A stretch of DNA of 64,000 nucleotides from Desulfoferula mesophila (GTDB taxonomy: Bacteria > Desulfobacterota > Desulfarculia > Desulfarculales > Desulfarculaceae): positions 1,503,501 through 1,567,500 of the forward strand of contig NZ_AP028679.1 in the NCBI RefSeq assembly GCF_037076455.1, in the 5' to 3' direction. Positions 26,122 through 33,267 of this stretch are shown here, piece after piece. Position 1 is the stretch's first letter. Each line of letters opens with the position of its first letter. The notes below the pieces were generated by a model. It saw nothing but the letters and a program-made list of their open reading frames with translations. It had not been told where the DNA came from and did no database searches. Both the position numbers and the translations under genes were made by a program.

Positions 26122-26907
26122 CTATTCTCCCGAAGGCCGCACGGTGCAGGCCGCGTCGCCCCAGTAGACCTCGCGCACCAGGGGGTCATCCAGGACCTTG
26201 TCCGGATCGCCCTCGGCGATGAGGCGTCCCTCGTGCATCACGCTGAGACGGTTGACCAGGGTAAGCAGGCGGGAAATCTTGTGCTCGATGATCACCAGGG
26301 TGAACTGGTGCTTCACCGCTTGGATAAGTTCCTGCACGTCGGTGATCTCCACGTCTGACAGGCCGGCCAGGGGCTCGTCCAGCAGGAGCACCTGCGGTTT
26401 CAAGGCCATGGCCATGCCGATCTCCAGCTTGCGCTTGTCGCCGTAGGACAGCTCGTCGGTGATCACCCGCTCCAGGCCGCTGAGGCCCACCAGCTCCAAC
26501 TGCTCCAGGCAGGCGTCGGTGATGCGCTTCTTGTGGGCCGAGCCCATCATGAAAGAGGGCGTGGAGTCGAAATTCGGGCTGAAACGGGTGACGGCCAGCA
26601 CCATGTTGTCCAAGACGGGCAGGGAATTGAAAACCGAGACCAATTGAAAGGTGCGCACCAGGCCCAGGGCCACTCTGCCCTCCGCGCCCAGGGCGGTCAC
26701 GTCGCGGCCGCCGAAAAATATCTGGCCTTCGCTGGGGGGGAAAAGCCCCGTAAGCAAGTTGAAGAAGGTGGACTTGCCGGCCCCGTTGGGACCGATGATG
26801 CCCGCGGACTCACCCTCCGCCACCTTGTAGGTGACCCCCTCCACGGCGGTGAAATCGCCGAATCGCTTGGTAGCCCCCCGGCATTCCAGTATCGCCTCGC
26901 CGCTCAT
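26122..26907 (-). CDS. Liv-type ABC transporter ATP-binding protein (LivG-like), second system
   Basis: A 261-residue ATPase with Walker A GPNGAGKST, a LivG-type relaxed signature (LSYGDKRKLEIGMAM) and canonical Walker B (VLLLDEPLAGL). The conserved H-loop (VIIEHKISRLL) is intact. It is closer to the family consensus than the LivG-like protein of the first operon. Confidence 0.94.
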   Translation of the reverse strand: MSGEAILECRGATKRFGDFTAVEGVTYKVAEGESAGIIGPNGAGKSTFFNLLTGLFPPSEGQIFFGGRDVTALGAEGRVALGLVRTFQLVSVFNSLPVLDNMVLAVTRFSPNFDSTPSFMMGSAHKKRITDACLEQLELVGLSGLERVITDELSYGDKRKLEIGMAMALKPQVLLLDEPLAGLSDVEITDVQELIQAVKHQFTLVIIEHKISRLLTLVNRLSVMHEGRLIAEGDPDKVLDDPLVREVYWGDAACTVRPSGE

Positions 26908-26927
26908 GTGCTTCCTTCCGCTGGGGA

Positions 26928-26958
26928 CGCGGAGAGGGGCGCCGGGCCCCTCTCCGCG
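26928..26958 (-). terminator. Intercistronic hairpin after the second binding-protein gene (no T-tract)
   Basis: A perfect 13-bp stem (CGCGGAGAGGGGC with its complement) and a five-base loop, eleven bases beyond the binding-protein stop codon. With no U-run it is more likely an mRNA-stabilising or partial-termination element, mirroring the hairpin at 7729-7756 in the first Liv operon. Confidence 0.6.
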
Positions 26959-26968
26959 GTTGGGGGAT

Positions 26969-28225
26969 CTACTTGTAGCCGAGCATCTTCAGGGAAGGCA
27001 GGTAGTCCGGGCCGGTGTAGGCGCCGATAACCTGGACCAGGTCCCACTTGTCCTTGCGCTCCTTGGCGCTCTTGCCCTTAACCACGAAGGCGTTGTACTT
27101 GAAGATGGGCTGGTGATCGATGCGCCAGGTGCCCTTGCCCTTCATGGACTCGAAGGAGGGATTGGCCATCACCGCGGCGGCCACCTTCATGGGGTCGTTG
27201 GTCTGGGCCAGGGACAGGCCGCGCAGGGCCTCCTTGGTGCCGATGTAGGCCATGGCCGAGTAGGGATCGGGCGGATAGCCGTATTCCTTGCGGAACTTGT
27301 CGGCAAAGGCCTTGCTCTGGGCGGCGATGGCGGCGTCTTCGAAGCCGGTCATGTCGTAGTACCAGCTCATCAGGCTGTAGACGCCTTCCAGGGCCTCGGC
27401 GGGCACGCCCGCGCCAAACACGTTGGTCATCCAGTTGAACCACACGGTGGTCTTGTTCTTCAGGCCAGTCTCATAGCACTGCTTGAGCACGTTGATGGCG
27501 TCGGTGCCCCAGTGGGCCAGCATCACCGCGTCGGGCTTCATTTCGATGATCTTGGTGAGGTAGGAGGTGAAGTCGCTGGTGCCCACCGGCGACTCCAGGT
27601 ACTCGGCCTTCACGCCCAAGGTTTTGAAGGCGGCCTGGGCGCCCTTCCACTGGTCCTGGCCAAAGGCGTAGGCCGGGCCGAAGAAGACGATTTTTTTCTT
27701 CTTGAGGTTCTTCACCAGGTAGGCCGCGCTGCCGTAGCCCGCCGAGTAGGCGCAACCATGCACCGCGAAGGTGGTGGGGGCCATCTCGTCCTTGGCGAAC
27801 ATGCCCAGGGCCACCACGTTGACCGGGAAGTAGGCCATGGGGCTGCGCTTGACCTGCTTGTTGAGCGCGCCGGTGATGGAAGCGAAGGTCTGACCGACTA
27901 TAACGTCGACCTTGTCCACGTTCTTGAGCTCGCGGAAACGGCGGATGGCCACGTCGGGCTTGGTCTCGTCGTCCTTGACCACGAATTCCACCGGCACCTT
28001 GGCCTTGCCCCATTGCAGGCCGCCGGCCTCGTTGATTTCCTTGATGGCCAGCTTGGAGCCGTCCAACTGCACGGGGCCAATGGGGCTGGCCGCGCCGGTA
28101 AGGCCGTACATCAGGCCGACTTTTACCTTGGCGGGCGGATCGGCCGCCATGGCCCCCAGAGGCAGGACCATCAGGGCCGCGGCCGCCACAACGGCCGCCA
28201 CCAATTTTTTTCCTCCGAACGTCAT
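26969..28225 (-). CDS. Branched-chain amino acid/amide-type ABC transporter, substrate-binding protein
   Basis: Periplasmic binding protein of 418 residues with a Sec signal peptide (GGKK, hydrophobic stretch, AMAADPP cleavage region near residue 28). The mature start VKVGLMYGLTGAASPIGP is typical of the LivJ/AmiC-like family. The neighbouring isochorismatase-fold hydrolase hints that the ligand could be an amide or carbamoyl compound, but sequence alone does not fix it. Confidence 0.94.
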   Translation of the reverse strand: MTFGGKKLVAAVVAAAALMVLPLGAMAADPPAKVKVGLMYGLTGAASPIGPVQLDGSKLAIKEINEAGGLQWGKAKVPVEFVVKDDETKPDVAIRRFRELKNVDKVDVIVGQTFASITGALNKQVKRSPMAYFPVNVVALGMFAKDEMAPTTFAVHGCAYSAGYGSAAYLVKNLKKKKIVFFGPAYAFGQDQWKGAQAAFKTLGVKAEYLESPVGTSDFTSYLTKIIEMKPDAVMLAHWGTDAINVLKQCYETGLKNKTTVWFNWMTNVFGAGVPAEALEGVYSLMSWYYDMTGFEDAAIAAQSKAFADKFRKEYGYPPDPYSAMAYIGTKEALRGLSLAQTNDPMKVAAAVMANPSFESMKGKGTWRIDHQPIFKYNAFVVKGKSAKERKDKWDLVQVIGAYTGPDYLPSLKMLGYK

Positions 28226-28277
28226 TGTCTCACTCCTCCTTCATTTAAGTGACCGTGCTCCTGTCCGGGGCCTCGGA

Positions 28278-28910
28278 TCACACCAGGGAAGACAGGAACT
28301 CTTCGTGATTCATCACCTTGCCGATGCGCGGGAAGATCACCTCTTCGGCGTATTTCTGCTCGCGCTCGGTGTCCGTGGCGGTGCAATCGCCGATGACGAT
28401 TACCCTAAAGCCGTTGTCATAGGCCGAGCGGGCGGTGGACTCCACGCACCAGTTGGTGTGGAAGCCGACCACGGCCACGTATTCGATCTCGTTGGCCCGA
28501 AGCAGGTAGTTGATGGCCGTGGAGTGGAAGGCGTCCAGGGTCAGCTTGCCCCGGATGATGACGTCGCCGTCCTTGGGGGTCAGGGGATCGATGATCTCCG
28601 GACCGGGGGTGCCGTCCAACCAGGCGCCGGTGCCCCAGTCGGCCTTCATTTCCATCTCGATGCCGCGCAGGCCGTCGGTGCCGGGGCCGCCGGGCTTGAG
28701 CTCGGGAAAGCCGGGCTTGAAAGCCTGGAAGGGGCAGTAGAAGATCTTGCACTTGCCCCGGGCGCCGTCCAGCAGGTTCACCAGGTTCTGGATGACGTTA
28801 CGTTCCTTGAGCTGGTCGGCGATGTACTGGTACATGGTGCCGCCAGGGGTAAGGAAGTCGTTTTGGGGCTCGATGAGCACGATTGCCGTTTTTTCCGCCG
28901 GAATTTTCAT
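28278..28910 (-). CDS. Isochorismatase-family cysteine hydrolase
   Basis: A 210-residue protein with the catalytic triad of nicotinamidase, N-carbamoylsarcosine amidase and isochorismatase relatives: Asp in LIEPQNDFL, Lys in RGKLTLDAF and Cys in GFHTNWCVEST. The presence of all three, including the nucleophilic Cys, favours amidase/ureidase-type chemistry rather than isochorismate cleavage. It is the first gene after the regulator and directly upstream of the binding protein, so it probably hydrolyses the imported compound, for example releasing ammonia. The AGGAGG ribosome site is well placed. Confidence 0.88.
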   Translation of the reverse strand: MKIPAEKTAIVLIEPQNDFLTPGGTMYQYIADQLKERNVIQNLVNLLDGARGKCKIFYCPFQAFKPGFPELKPGGPGTDGLRGIEMEMKADWGTGAWLDGTPGPEIIDPLTPKDGDVIIRGKLTLDAFHSTAINYLLRANEIEYVAVVGFHTNWCVESTARSAYDNGFRVIVIGDCTATDTEREQKYAEEVIFPRIGKVMNHEEFLSSLV

Positions 28911-28986
28911 TGTCGTAAACCTCCTAGAGGATTTTGAGTTGGCCCGGCCGCCGGATTTGCCCTAGGGCGGCGTACGGGCAGCGTTT

Positions 28987-29661
28987 CTATCGGCTGGCCT
29001 CCTTCAGTGGAAGCCATTCGCCGGATTTGGATTCCTCGATGATGTGACCGCGCATGAGCTGGTTGTGACTGCGGAAGGCGGTTTCGGCGGTTTGGGGGTC
29101 GCCGGCCTTGATCGCCGCCAGGAGCTTGGCGTGGTCATCGTAAAGATCGGGCAGAATGGGGGCCAGGTGGGTGGTGAGGGGACGCATCTTGTTCTTGATG
29201 GTCTCCAAAAGCTCCTGCAGGTAGGGGTTGCCGCAGGCTTCGTAGACAATGGCATGGAACTCGAAGTCCAATTGCGAGTAGCCCACCAGGTCCCCTTCGG
29301 CCACCACCCGCTCCTGGCTCTCCAGGTTGTGCTCCATGCGTTTCATGCCTGCGGGGGTGATGTTGTTGGCGGCCAGGCGGGCGGCCATGCCTTCGAGCAT
29401 TTCCCGCACCTCGTAGAGCTGCAGGGCCTGCTGGGGAGTTAGCTCGTCCATGAACACTCCCCGGTTGGGGATGTTCTTGACCAGCCCCTCTTGCTCCAAG
29501 CGGCCCACCGCCTCCCAAACCGGGGTCCGGCTGACCCCCATCTCCTTGGCCAGGCTCTCCACGTTCAAGCGGGTGCCCGGCTGGAAGCGATGGTTGGAGA
29601 TCATCTCCTTGAGCGCTTGATAGGCCAGATTGCTCAGTTTCTCTCTGGGCAGCTTAGGCAT
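28987..29661 (-). CDS. GntR-family transcriptional regulator (FadR subfamily)
   Basis: A 224-residue regulator: an N-terminal winged helix-turn-helix (LNVESLAKEMGVSRTPVWEAV, residues about 32-52) and an all-helical C-terminal FCD ligand domain. In that domain the metal-binding Asp/His residues are visible (LDFEFHAIVYEACGN and SHNQLM). It is the first gene of the cluster, 76 bases upstream of the hydrolase on the same strand. It probably represses the hydrolase/Liv operon until an acid-type ligand or substrate binds. Confidence 0.92.
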   Translation of the reverse strand: MPKLPREKLSNLAYQALKEMISNHRFQPGTRLNVESLAKEMGVSRTPVWEAVGRLEQEGLVKNIPNRGVFMDELTPQQALQLYEVREMLEGMAARLAANNITPAGMKRMEHNLESQERVVAEGDLVGYSQLDFEFHAIVYEACGNPYLQELLETIKNKMRPLTTHLAPILPDLYDDHAKLLAAIKAGDPQTAETAFRSHNQLMRGHIIEESKSGEWLPLKEASR

Positions 29662-29992
29662 GTTCCCCCTTCTTGTCTTTCTGTTAAATCCAGGTTACGG
29701 GCAGGCCGGGCTCAAGTCAAGAAATTTCATGAAATATGAAAAATAAAATATGAATAATTTGGTGGGAAAACGGGCGCCGTGGCGGATATATGGAAAATTA
29801 TGTGTTGTTTGAATGGGTTGTGAGTATTTCCCGCGCGGCGGGTTATCGTACTGGAAAAATGAAATCAGCTTGAAAAGGCGATAAAAGTAACTGGCAGAAG
29901 GTAGTGGGGCGGGGCGCGCCTTTGCTGAAGGGGGCTTGGGGAGCAAAGAAAAGGGTAGCCAGGCTATTCGCCTAACTACCCTTTAGATCGCT
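29662..29992. other. 331-base AT-rich gene-free region upstream of the GntR regulator
   Basis: This stretch is much richer in A/T than its surroundings. It holds a possible promoter for the regulator on the minus strand (-35 TTGACT at 29715-29720, 18-base spacer, weak -10 TAACCT at 29691-29696). Immediately upstream of it is a perfect 12-bp palindrome ATTTCATGAAAT (29724-29735), a candidate autoregulatory site. The tRNA terminator occupies its far end. The one short minus-strand open frame (29695-29946) has no ribosome site or family features and is not called. Confidence 0.45.
29951..29984 (-). terminator. Rho-independent terminator after tRNA-Val
   Basis: Read on the minus strand, an eight-base perfect outer stem (AAGGGTAG paired with CTACCCTT) with an inner GGC/GCC pairing is followed by TTCTTT. 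It lies nine bases beyond the tRNA CCA end and closes the minus-strand operon. Confidence 0.85.
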
Positions 29993-30067
29993 TGGTAGGC
30001 CAGAGGGGATTTGAACCCCTGACTTCCACCGTGTGAGGATGGCACTCTCCCACTGAGTTACTGGCCT
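29993..30067 (-). tRNA. tRNA-Val (anticodon CAC)
   Basis: A 75-base cloverleaf with CCA encoded. The acceptor stem AGGCCAG/CTGGCCT is fully paired. The D-arm contains the GG pair, the anticodon loop CTCACAC gives anticodon CAC (decoding GUG), and the T-loop is TTCAAAT. Its first base directly follows the stop codon of the upstream pseudouridine synthase gene with no spacer, so the 5' end must be cut from the mRNA by RNase P. Confidence 0.96.
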
Positions 30068-30895
30068 TCAGTCTCTTTGGCGCCGGGGGCTTGGCTTACG
30101 CTTGCGGGCCCCGGCATTGCGTTGCGGGGTTTTTTGTACACCATCGCCGCCTGGTTTGCAAGCATCCTTGAGGCCCGCGGCGGCCCGAAGGGGAAAAATT
30201 TCTCCCCGGCTCAGGGGCCGGGCCGCGCCCAAGGGAAGATCGCCCAGGCGCAGGGGGCCGATGCCCACCCGGACCAGGCGCTGCACCCGGTGGCCCACCT
30301 CGGCGCACATGCGCCGGATCTCGCGCTTTTTGCCCTCGGTGAGCAAAAAGCTCAGCTTGCTGCCTTGCTGGCTCGAGGCCTTGATGCCCACCTTGGCCGG
30401 GGCGGTGCGCCCGCCTTCTATTTCCACCCCGGTGCGCAGGCGCTCCAGGGCCACCGTGCCGGGCCTACCTTCCACCCACACCAGGTAGCGCTTGGGCACC
30501 TGGCGGCTGGGGTGGGTCAACCCCTGGGCCAGCTCGCCGTCGTTGGTCATCAGCAATAGGCCCTCGCTGTCATAGTCCAGGCGCCCCACCGGGTAGAGGC
30601 GGCCCGCCGTTTCCGGGGGCAGCAGGCTGAGCACCGTGCGGCGCCCCTGGGGATCGCTCACCGTGCTCACCACGCCGGTCGGTTTGTTGACCATCCAATA
30701 TTCCCGGCGCTCGGTCGGGGGTAGGGGCTTGCCGTCCACGGTGATCTTCTGCGCGGCCGGATCGGCGGTAGCCCCGGGCTGGTCCACCACCTGGCCGTCC
30801 ACGGCCACCCGGCCGGTCACGATCATCTCGTCGGCCCCGCGGCGGCTGGCCACCCCGGCCTGGGCCAGGATTTTATTCAGGCGTAATTGGGCCAT
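30068..30895 (-). CDS. Pseudouridine synthase, RsuA/RluB family
   Basis: A 275-residue rRNA-modifying enzyme: an N-terminal S4 RNA-binding domain (LNKILAQAGVASRRGADEMI) followed by a catalytic domain with the conserved Asp in GRLDYDSEGLLLM, plus KKREIRRM. The basic C-terminal tail resembles RluB (23S rRNA position 2605 in E. coli), though RsuA-type specificity cannot be excluded. It lies seven bases after scpB, a common pairing (scpA-scpB-rluB). Its TGA stop touches the tRNA-Val gene. Confidence 0.92.
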   Translation of the reverse strand: MAQLRLNKILAQAGVASRRGADEMIVTGRVAVDGQVVDQPGATADPAAQKITVDGKPLPPTERREYWMVNKPTGVVSTVSDPQGRRTVLSLLPPETAGRLYPVGRLDYDSEGLLLMTNDGELAQGLTHPSRQVPKRYLVWVEGRPGTVALERLRTGVEIEGGRTAPAKVGIKASSQQGSKLSFLLTEGKKREIRRMCAEVGHRVQRLVRVGIGPLRLGDLPLGAARPLSRGEIFPLRAAAGLKDACKPGGDGVQKTPQRNAGARKRKPSPRRQRD

Positions 30896-30901
30896 GGTTA
30901 C

Positions 30902-31816
30902 CTAAGCGGCTTCCGGGTCGGTTTTGGGAGGCTCTTCGCCCGACCCTTCAGGCTCTTGGTCCGCCTCTGGCTCCGGCTCCGGTTCGGGGTCGGGGACGCC
31001 GGGCTCGCCTTGCGCATCGTCCGGCACCGCGGCGGGCTCCTGGGGGGAGCCTGTCTCCGGCTCGGCCTCGGCAGCCTCCGGGGGTTGGTCTTCCGGGGTG
31101 TTCGCGTCGCCCTGGTCGGTTTCGTCCTCTGGCTCCGGCGGGGCGTCCCATTCGTCGGGCTCGCCGTCGTCGGTCTCGGCCTCCTTCAGGGGGGGCAGGC
31201 CGCCCTCCACGGGGATGAGGTCGTCCAGGGTGGGCGACGGGGGGTGTCCCAGGGGCAGCTCCCCGTCAATATCCGTCGGGGTGTCCTGGGCGATGCCCGC
31301 CAGTTTTTCCAACTCTTCCAGGGTGGGCAGGTCGTTCAGGTCCTTAAGGTCGAACACCTCCAGGAAACGGCGGGTGGTGCAATAGATCAGCGGTTTGCCC
31401 GGCAGGTCCTCGCGCCCGGCCACCCGCACCAGGTTTTTTTCCATGAGAGTGCGCAGGATGCCGCCCACCTCCACCCCGCGGATGCGCTCGATCTCGGCCT
31501 TGAGCACCGGCTGCTTGTAGGCCACCACCGACAGGGTTTCCAGGGCGGCCTTGGACAGGCGGGTGACCTGCTGCTTTTTGAGCTTGCGCAGCCAGAAGGC
31601 CATTTCCTTGCGGGTGCGCAACACCCAGCCTCCGGCCACCTGGGCGATCTCCACGGCCCGCTCGGCCTGGGCGTATTCCTGCACCAGGTCTTCCAGGGCC
31701 TGTTTGACCGCGTCCCGCTGCTTGTCCTCCAGGACCTGGCAAAGCTGGGCCAGGGTCAGGGGAGTTTCCGAGACAAACAACAGGGCCTCGATGATGGTTT
31801 TCAAATCGCGGCTCAA
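30902..31816 (-). CDS. scpB: Segregation and condensation protein B with acidic C-terminal tail
   Basis: Kleisin-associated subunit of the SMC-ScpAB complex that compacts and segregates chromosomes. Residues about 1-165 hold the two winged-helix domains (TIIEALLFVSETPLTLAQL, RLSKAALETLSVVAYKQPV, and GKPLIYCTTRRFLEVF). The protein is 304 residues, whereas ScpB is usually near 200. The extra roughly 120 residues are rich in Glu, Asp and Pro and are probably disordered. TTG at 31816 overlaps the scpA stop (TTGA) and has a GGGAGGAGG ribosome site. Confidence 0.92.
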   Translation of the reverse strand: MSRDLKTIIEALLFVSETPLTLAQLCQVLEDKQRDAVKQALEDLVQEYAQAERAVEIAQVAGGWVLRTRKEMAFWLRKLKKQQVTRLSKAALETLSVVAYKQPVLKAEIERIRGVEVGGILRTLMEKNLVRVAGREDLPGKPLIYCTTRRFLEVFDLKDLNDLPTLEELEKLAGIAQDTPTDIDGELPLGHPPSPTLDDLIPVEGGLPPLKEAETDDGEPDEWDAPPEPEDETDQGDANTPEDQPPEAAEAEPETGSPQEPAAVPDDAQGEPGVPDPEPEPEPEADQEPEGSGEEPPKTDPEAA

Positions 31817-32583
31817 GCCTCGTCCTCCTCCCGCCTGCCGGAAGCCTGGAAGTAAATGCGCATGACCCCCCATCGCTCCGGCTGGTTTTGCTCCGCGGCC
31901 ACCCTCTCCTGATAGACCCTTATCAGACCCACCCGGGTGATTTCCAACAGGGCCAGGAAGGTTACCACCAGTTGGGGCCTGGTGCGCTGCCCGGAGAAAA
32001 ATTCCTCAAAGGTCATGGTGCGCCGCACGCGCAAAGCCTCCAACACCTCGCCGATGCGGTCCTCCAGGGACACCCGGTCCTTGGGGATCTCCAGCACCAT
32101 CTGCTCGTGGCGGTGGGTCATCAGGCGGTGGAAGGCGTCGATGAGGTCGAATACCCCGGCCTCGATGACCTCCTCTTCCCCGGCGCGGGCCTTGTCCAGC
32201 TCGCGGCGGCCGCCGCCCCTGGTGAACACGTCGCGGTCCAAGAGGTCGCGGTCGCCCAGCTTGTCCGCCGCCGCCTTGATGCGCATGTGCTCCTTGAGCC
32301 GCTCCACCAGGTCTTGGCGGGGGTCATCTTCCTCCTGATCCTCCGAGGAATCGTAGGAGGGCAGCAGCTGGCGGCTCTTGATGTGCAGCAGGGTGGAGGC
32401 CATCACCAAAAACTCGCCCGCCACGCCGATGGACATCTCCTGCAACAGGTCCAGATAGCCCAGGTACTGCTTGGTGATAAGGGCCACTGGAATGTCGTAG
32501 ATGTCCACCTCGTTCTTGCGGATGAGGTGCAACAACAGATCCAGGGGCCCCTCGAATATCTCCAGCTTTACCGCGACGTCCAT
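31813..32583 (-). CDS. scpA: Segregation and condensation protein A
   Basis: Kleisin subunit that bridges the heads of SMC. It has 256 residues and begins with the diagnostic FEGPLDLLLHLIRKNEVDIYDIPVALITKQYL motif (residues about 9-40) and ends with a C-terminal winged helix (EITRVGLIRVYQE). It is translationally coupled to scpB and lies 12 bases after the M50 protease gene in a housekeeping operon. Confidence 0.96.
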   Translation of the reverse strand: MDVAVKLEIFEGPLDLLLHLIRKNEVDIYDIPVALITKQYLGYLDLLQEMSIGVAGEFLVMASTLLHIKSRQLLPSYDSSEDQEEDDPRQDLVERLKEHMRIKAAADKLGDRDLLDRDVFTRGGGRRELDKARAGEEEVIEAGVFDLIDAFHRLMTHRHEQMVLEIPKDRVSLEDRIGEVLEALRVRRTMTFEEFFSGQRTRPQLVVTFLALLEITRVGLIRVYQERVAAEQNQPERWGVMRIYFQASGRREEDEA

Positions 32584-32595
32584 GCGCTCACCTTA

Positions 32596-33267
32596 TCAAT
32601 AGGGCAACAGTAGGTTTAGCACGGATCGGGCCGGATACAGAACCAGGGCGCTGATGAGGTCGGGCATGCCCGGCAGCCAGCGGGGCAAAAAGATCAGGGC
32701 CAGGAGGATCATGAACCCGTAGCGGTTGAGTTGTTGATAGCGCCAGGCGGCCCTGGGCGGCAGCAGACCGGCCAGGATGCCCGAGCCGTCCAGGGGGGGC
32801 AGGGGGATCAGGTTGAAAAAGGCCAGGATCACGTTGACCGTGACCCCCACCATCAGCATCTGCCCGAAAAACCACTTCCACTGGGCGAAATCGTTGAACA
32901 CCCCGGCACGCACCAGCAGGTAGAGCACCCCGGCGATGACGAGGGCGAACAGCAGGTTGCTCACCGGCCCGGCGGCGCTGATCCACACCGTGTCCCGGCG
33001 TGGGTCGCTGAGGCGCCGCGCGTCGATGGGCACCGGCTTGGCCCAGCCGAAGCCGGAGCCGAACCAGGCGGTGACGAAAAACACCAGGGTGCCGGCCAGG
33101 TCCAGATGGTTGATCGGGTTGAGGCTCAGACGACCCCGCTCCTTGGCCGTGGGGTCGCCTCTCAGCCAGGCCACCAGGGCGTGGGAGGCCTCGTGCACGG
33201 TCAGCGCCATGAGGATGGGCGGAGCCAGGATCAGCAGCTTGAGCAAAAAGTTGGTGATCGTTTCCAT
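32596..33267 (-). CDS. Site-2-protease-type (M50) membrane metalloprotease
   Basis: A 223-residue membrane protein with zinc motif HEASH near residue 25 and the third ligand in NLIPLPPLDGSGI (about residue 150), characteristic of the short M50B group often found next to scpA. It has about six hydrophobic segments and no PDZ domain. The substrate is unknown. The start overlaps the stop of the upstream fusion gene by four bases. Confidence 0.9.
   Translation of the reverse strand: METITNFLLKLLILAPPILMALTVHEASHALVAWLRGDPTAKERGRLSLNPINHLDLAGTLVFFVTAWFGSGFGWAKPVPIDARRLSDPRRDTVWISAAGPVSNLLFALVIAGVLYLLVRAGVFNDFAQWKWFFGQMLMVGVTVNVILAFFNLIPLPPLDGSGILAGLLPPRAAWRYQQLNRYGFMILLALIFLPRWLPGMPDLISALVLYPARSVLNLLLPY

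Noticed and set aside
29695-29946. 83-residue open frame on the minus strand
   Set aside because: No ribosome site, no family features and strongly AT-biased; more likely a regulatory gap.
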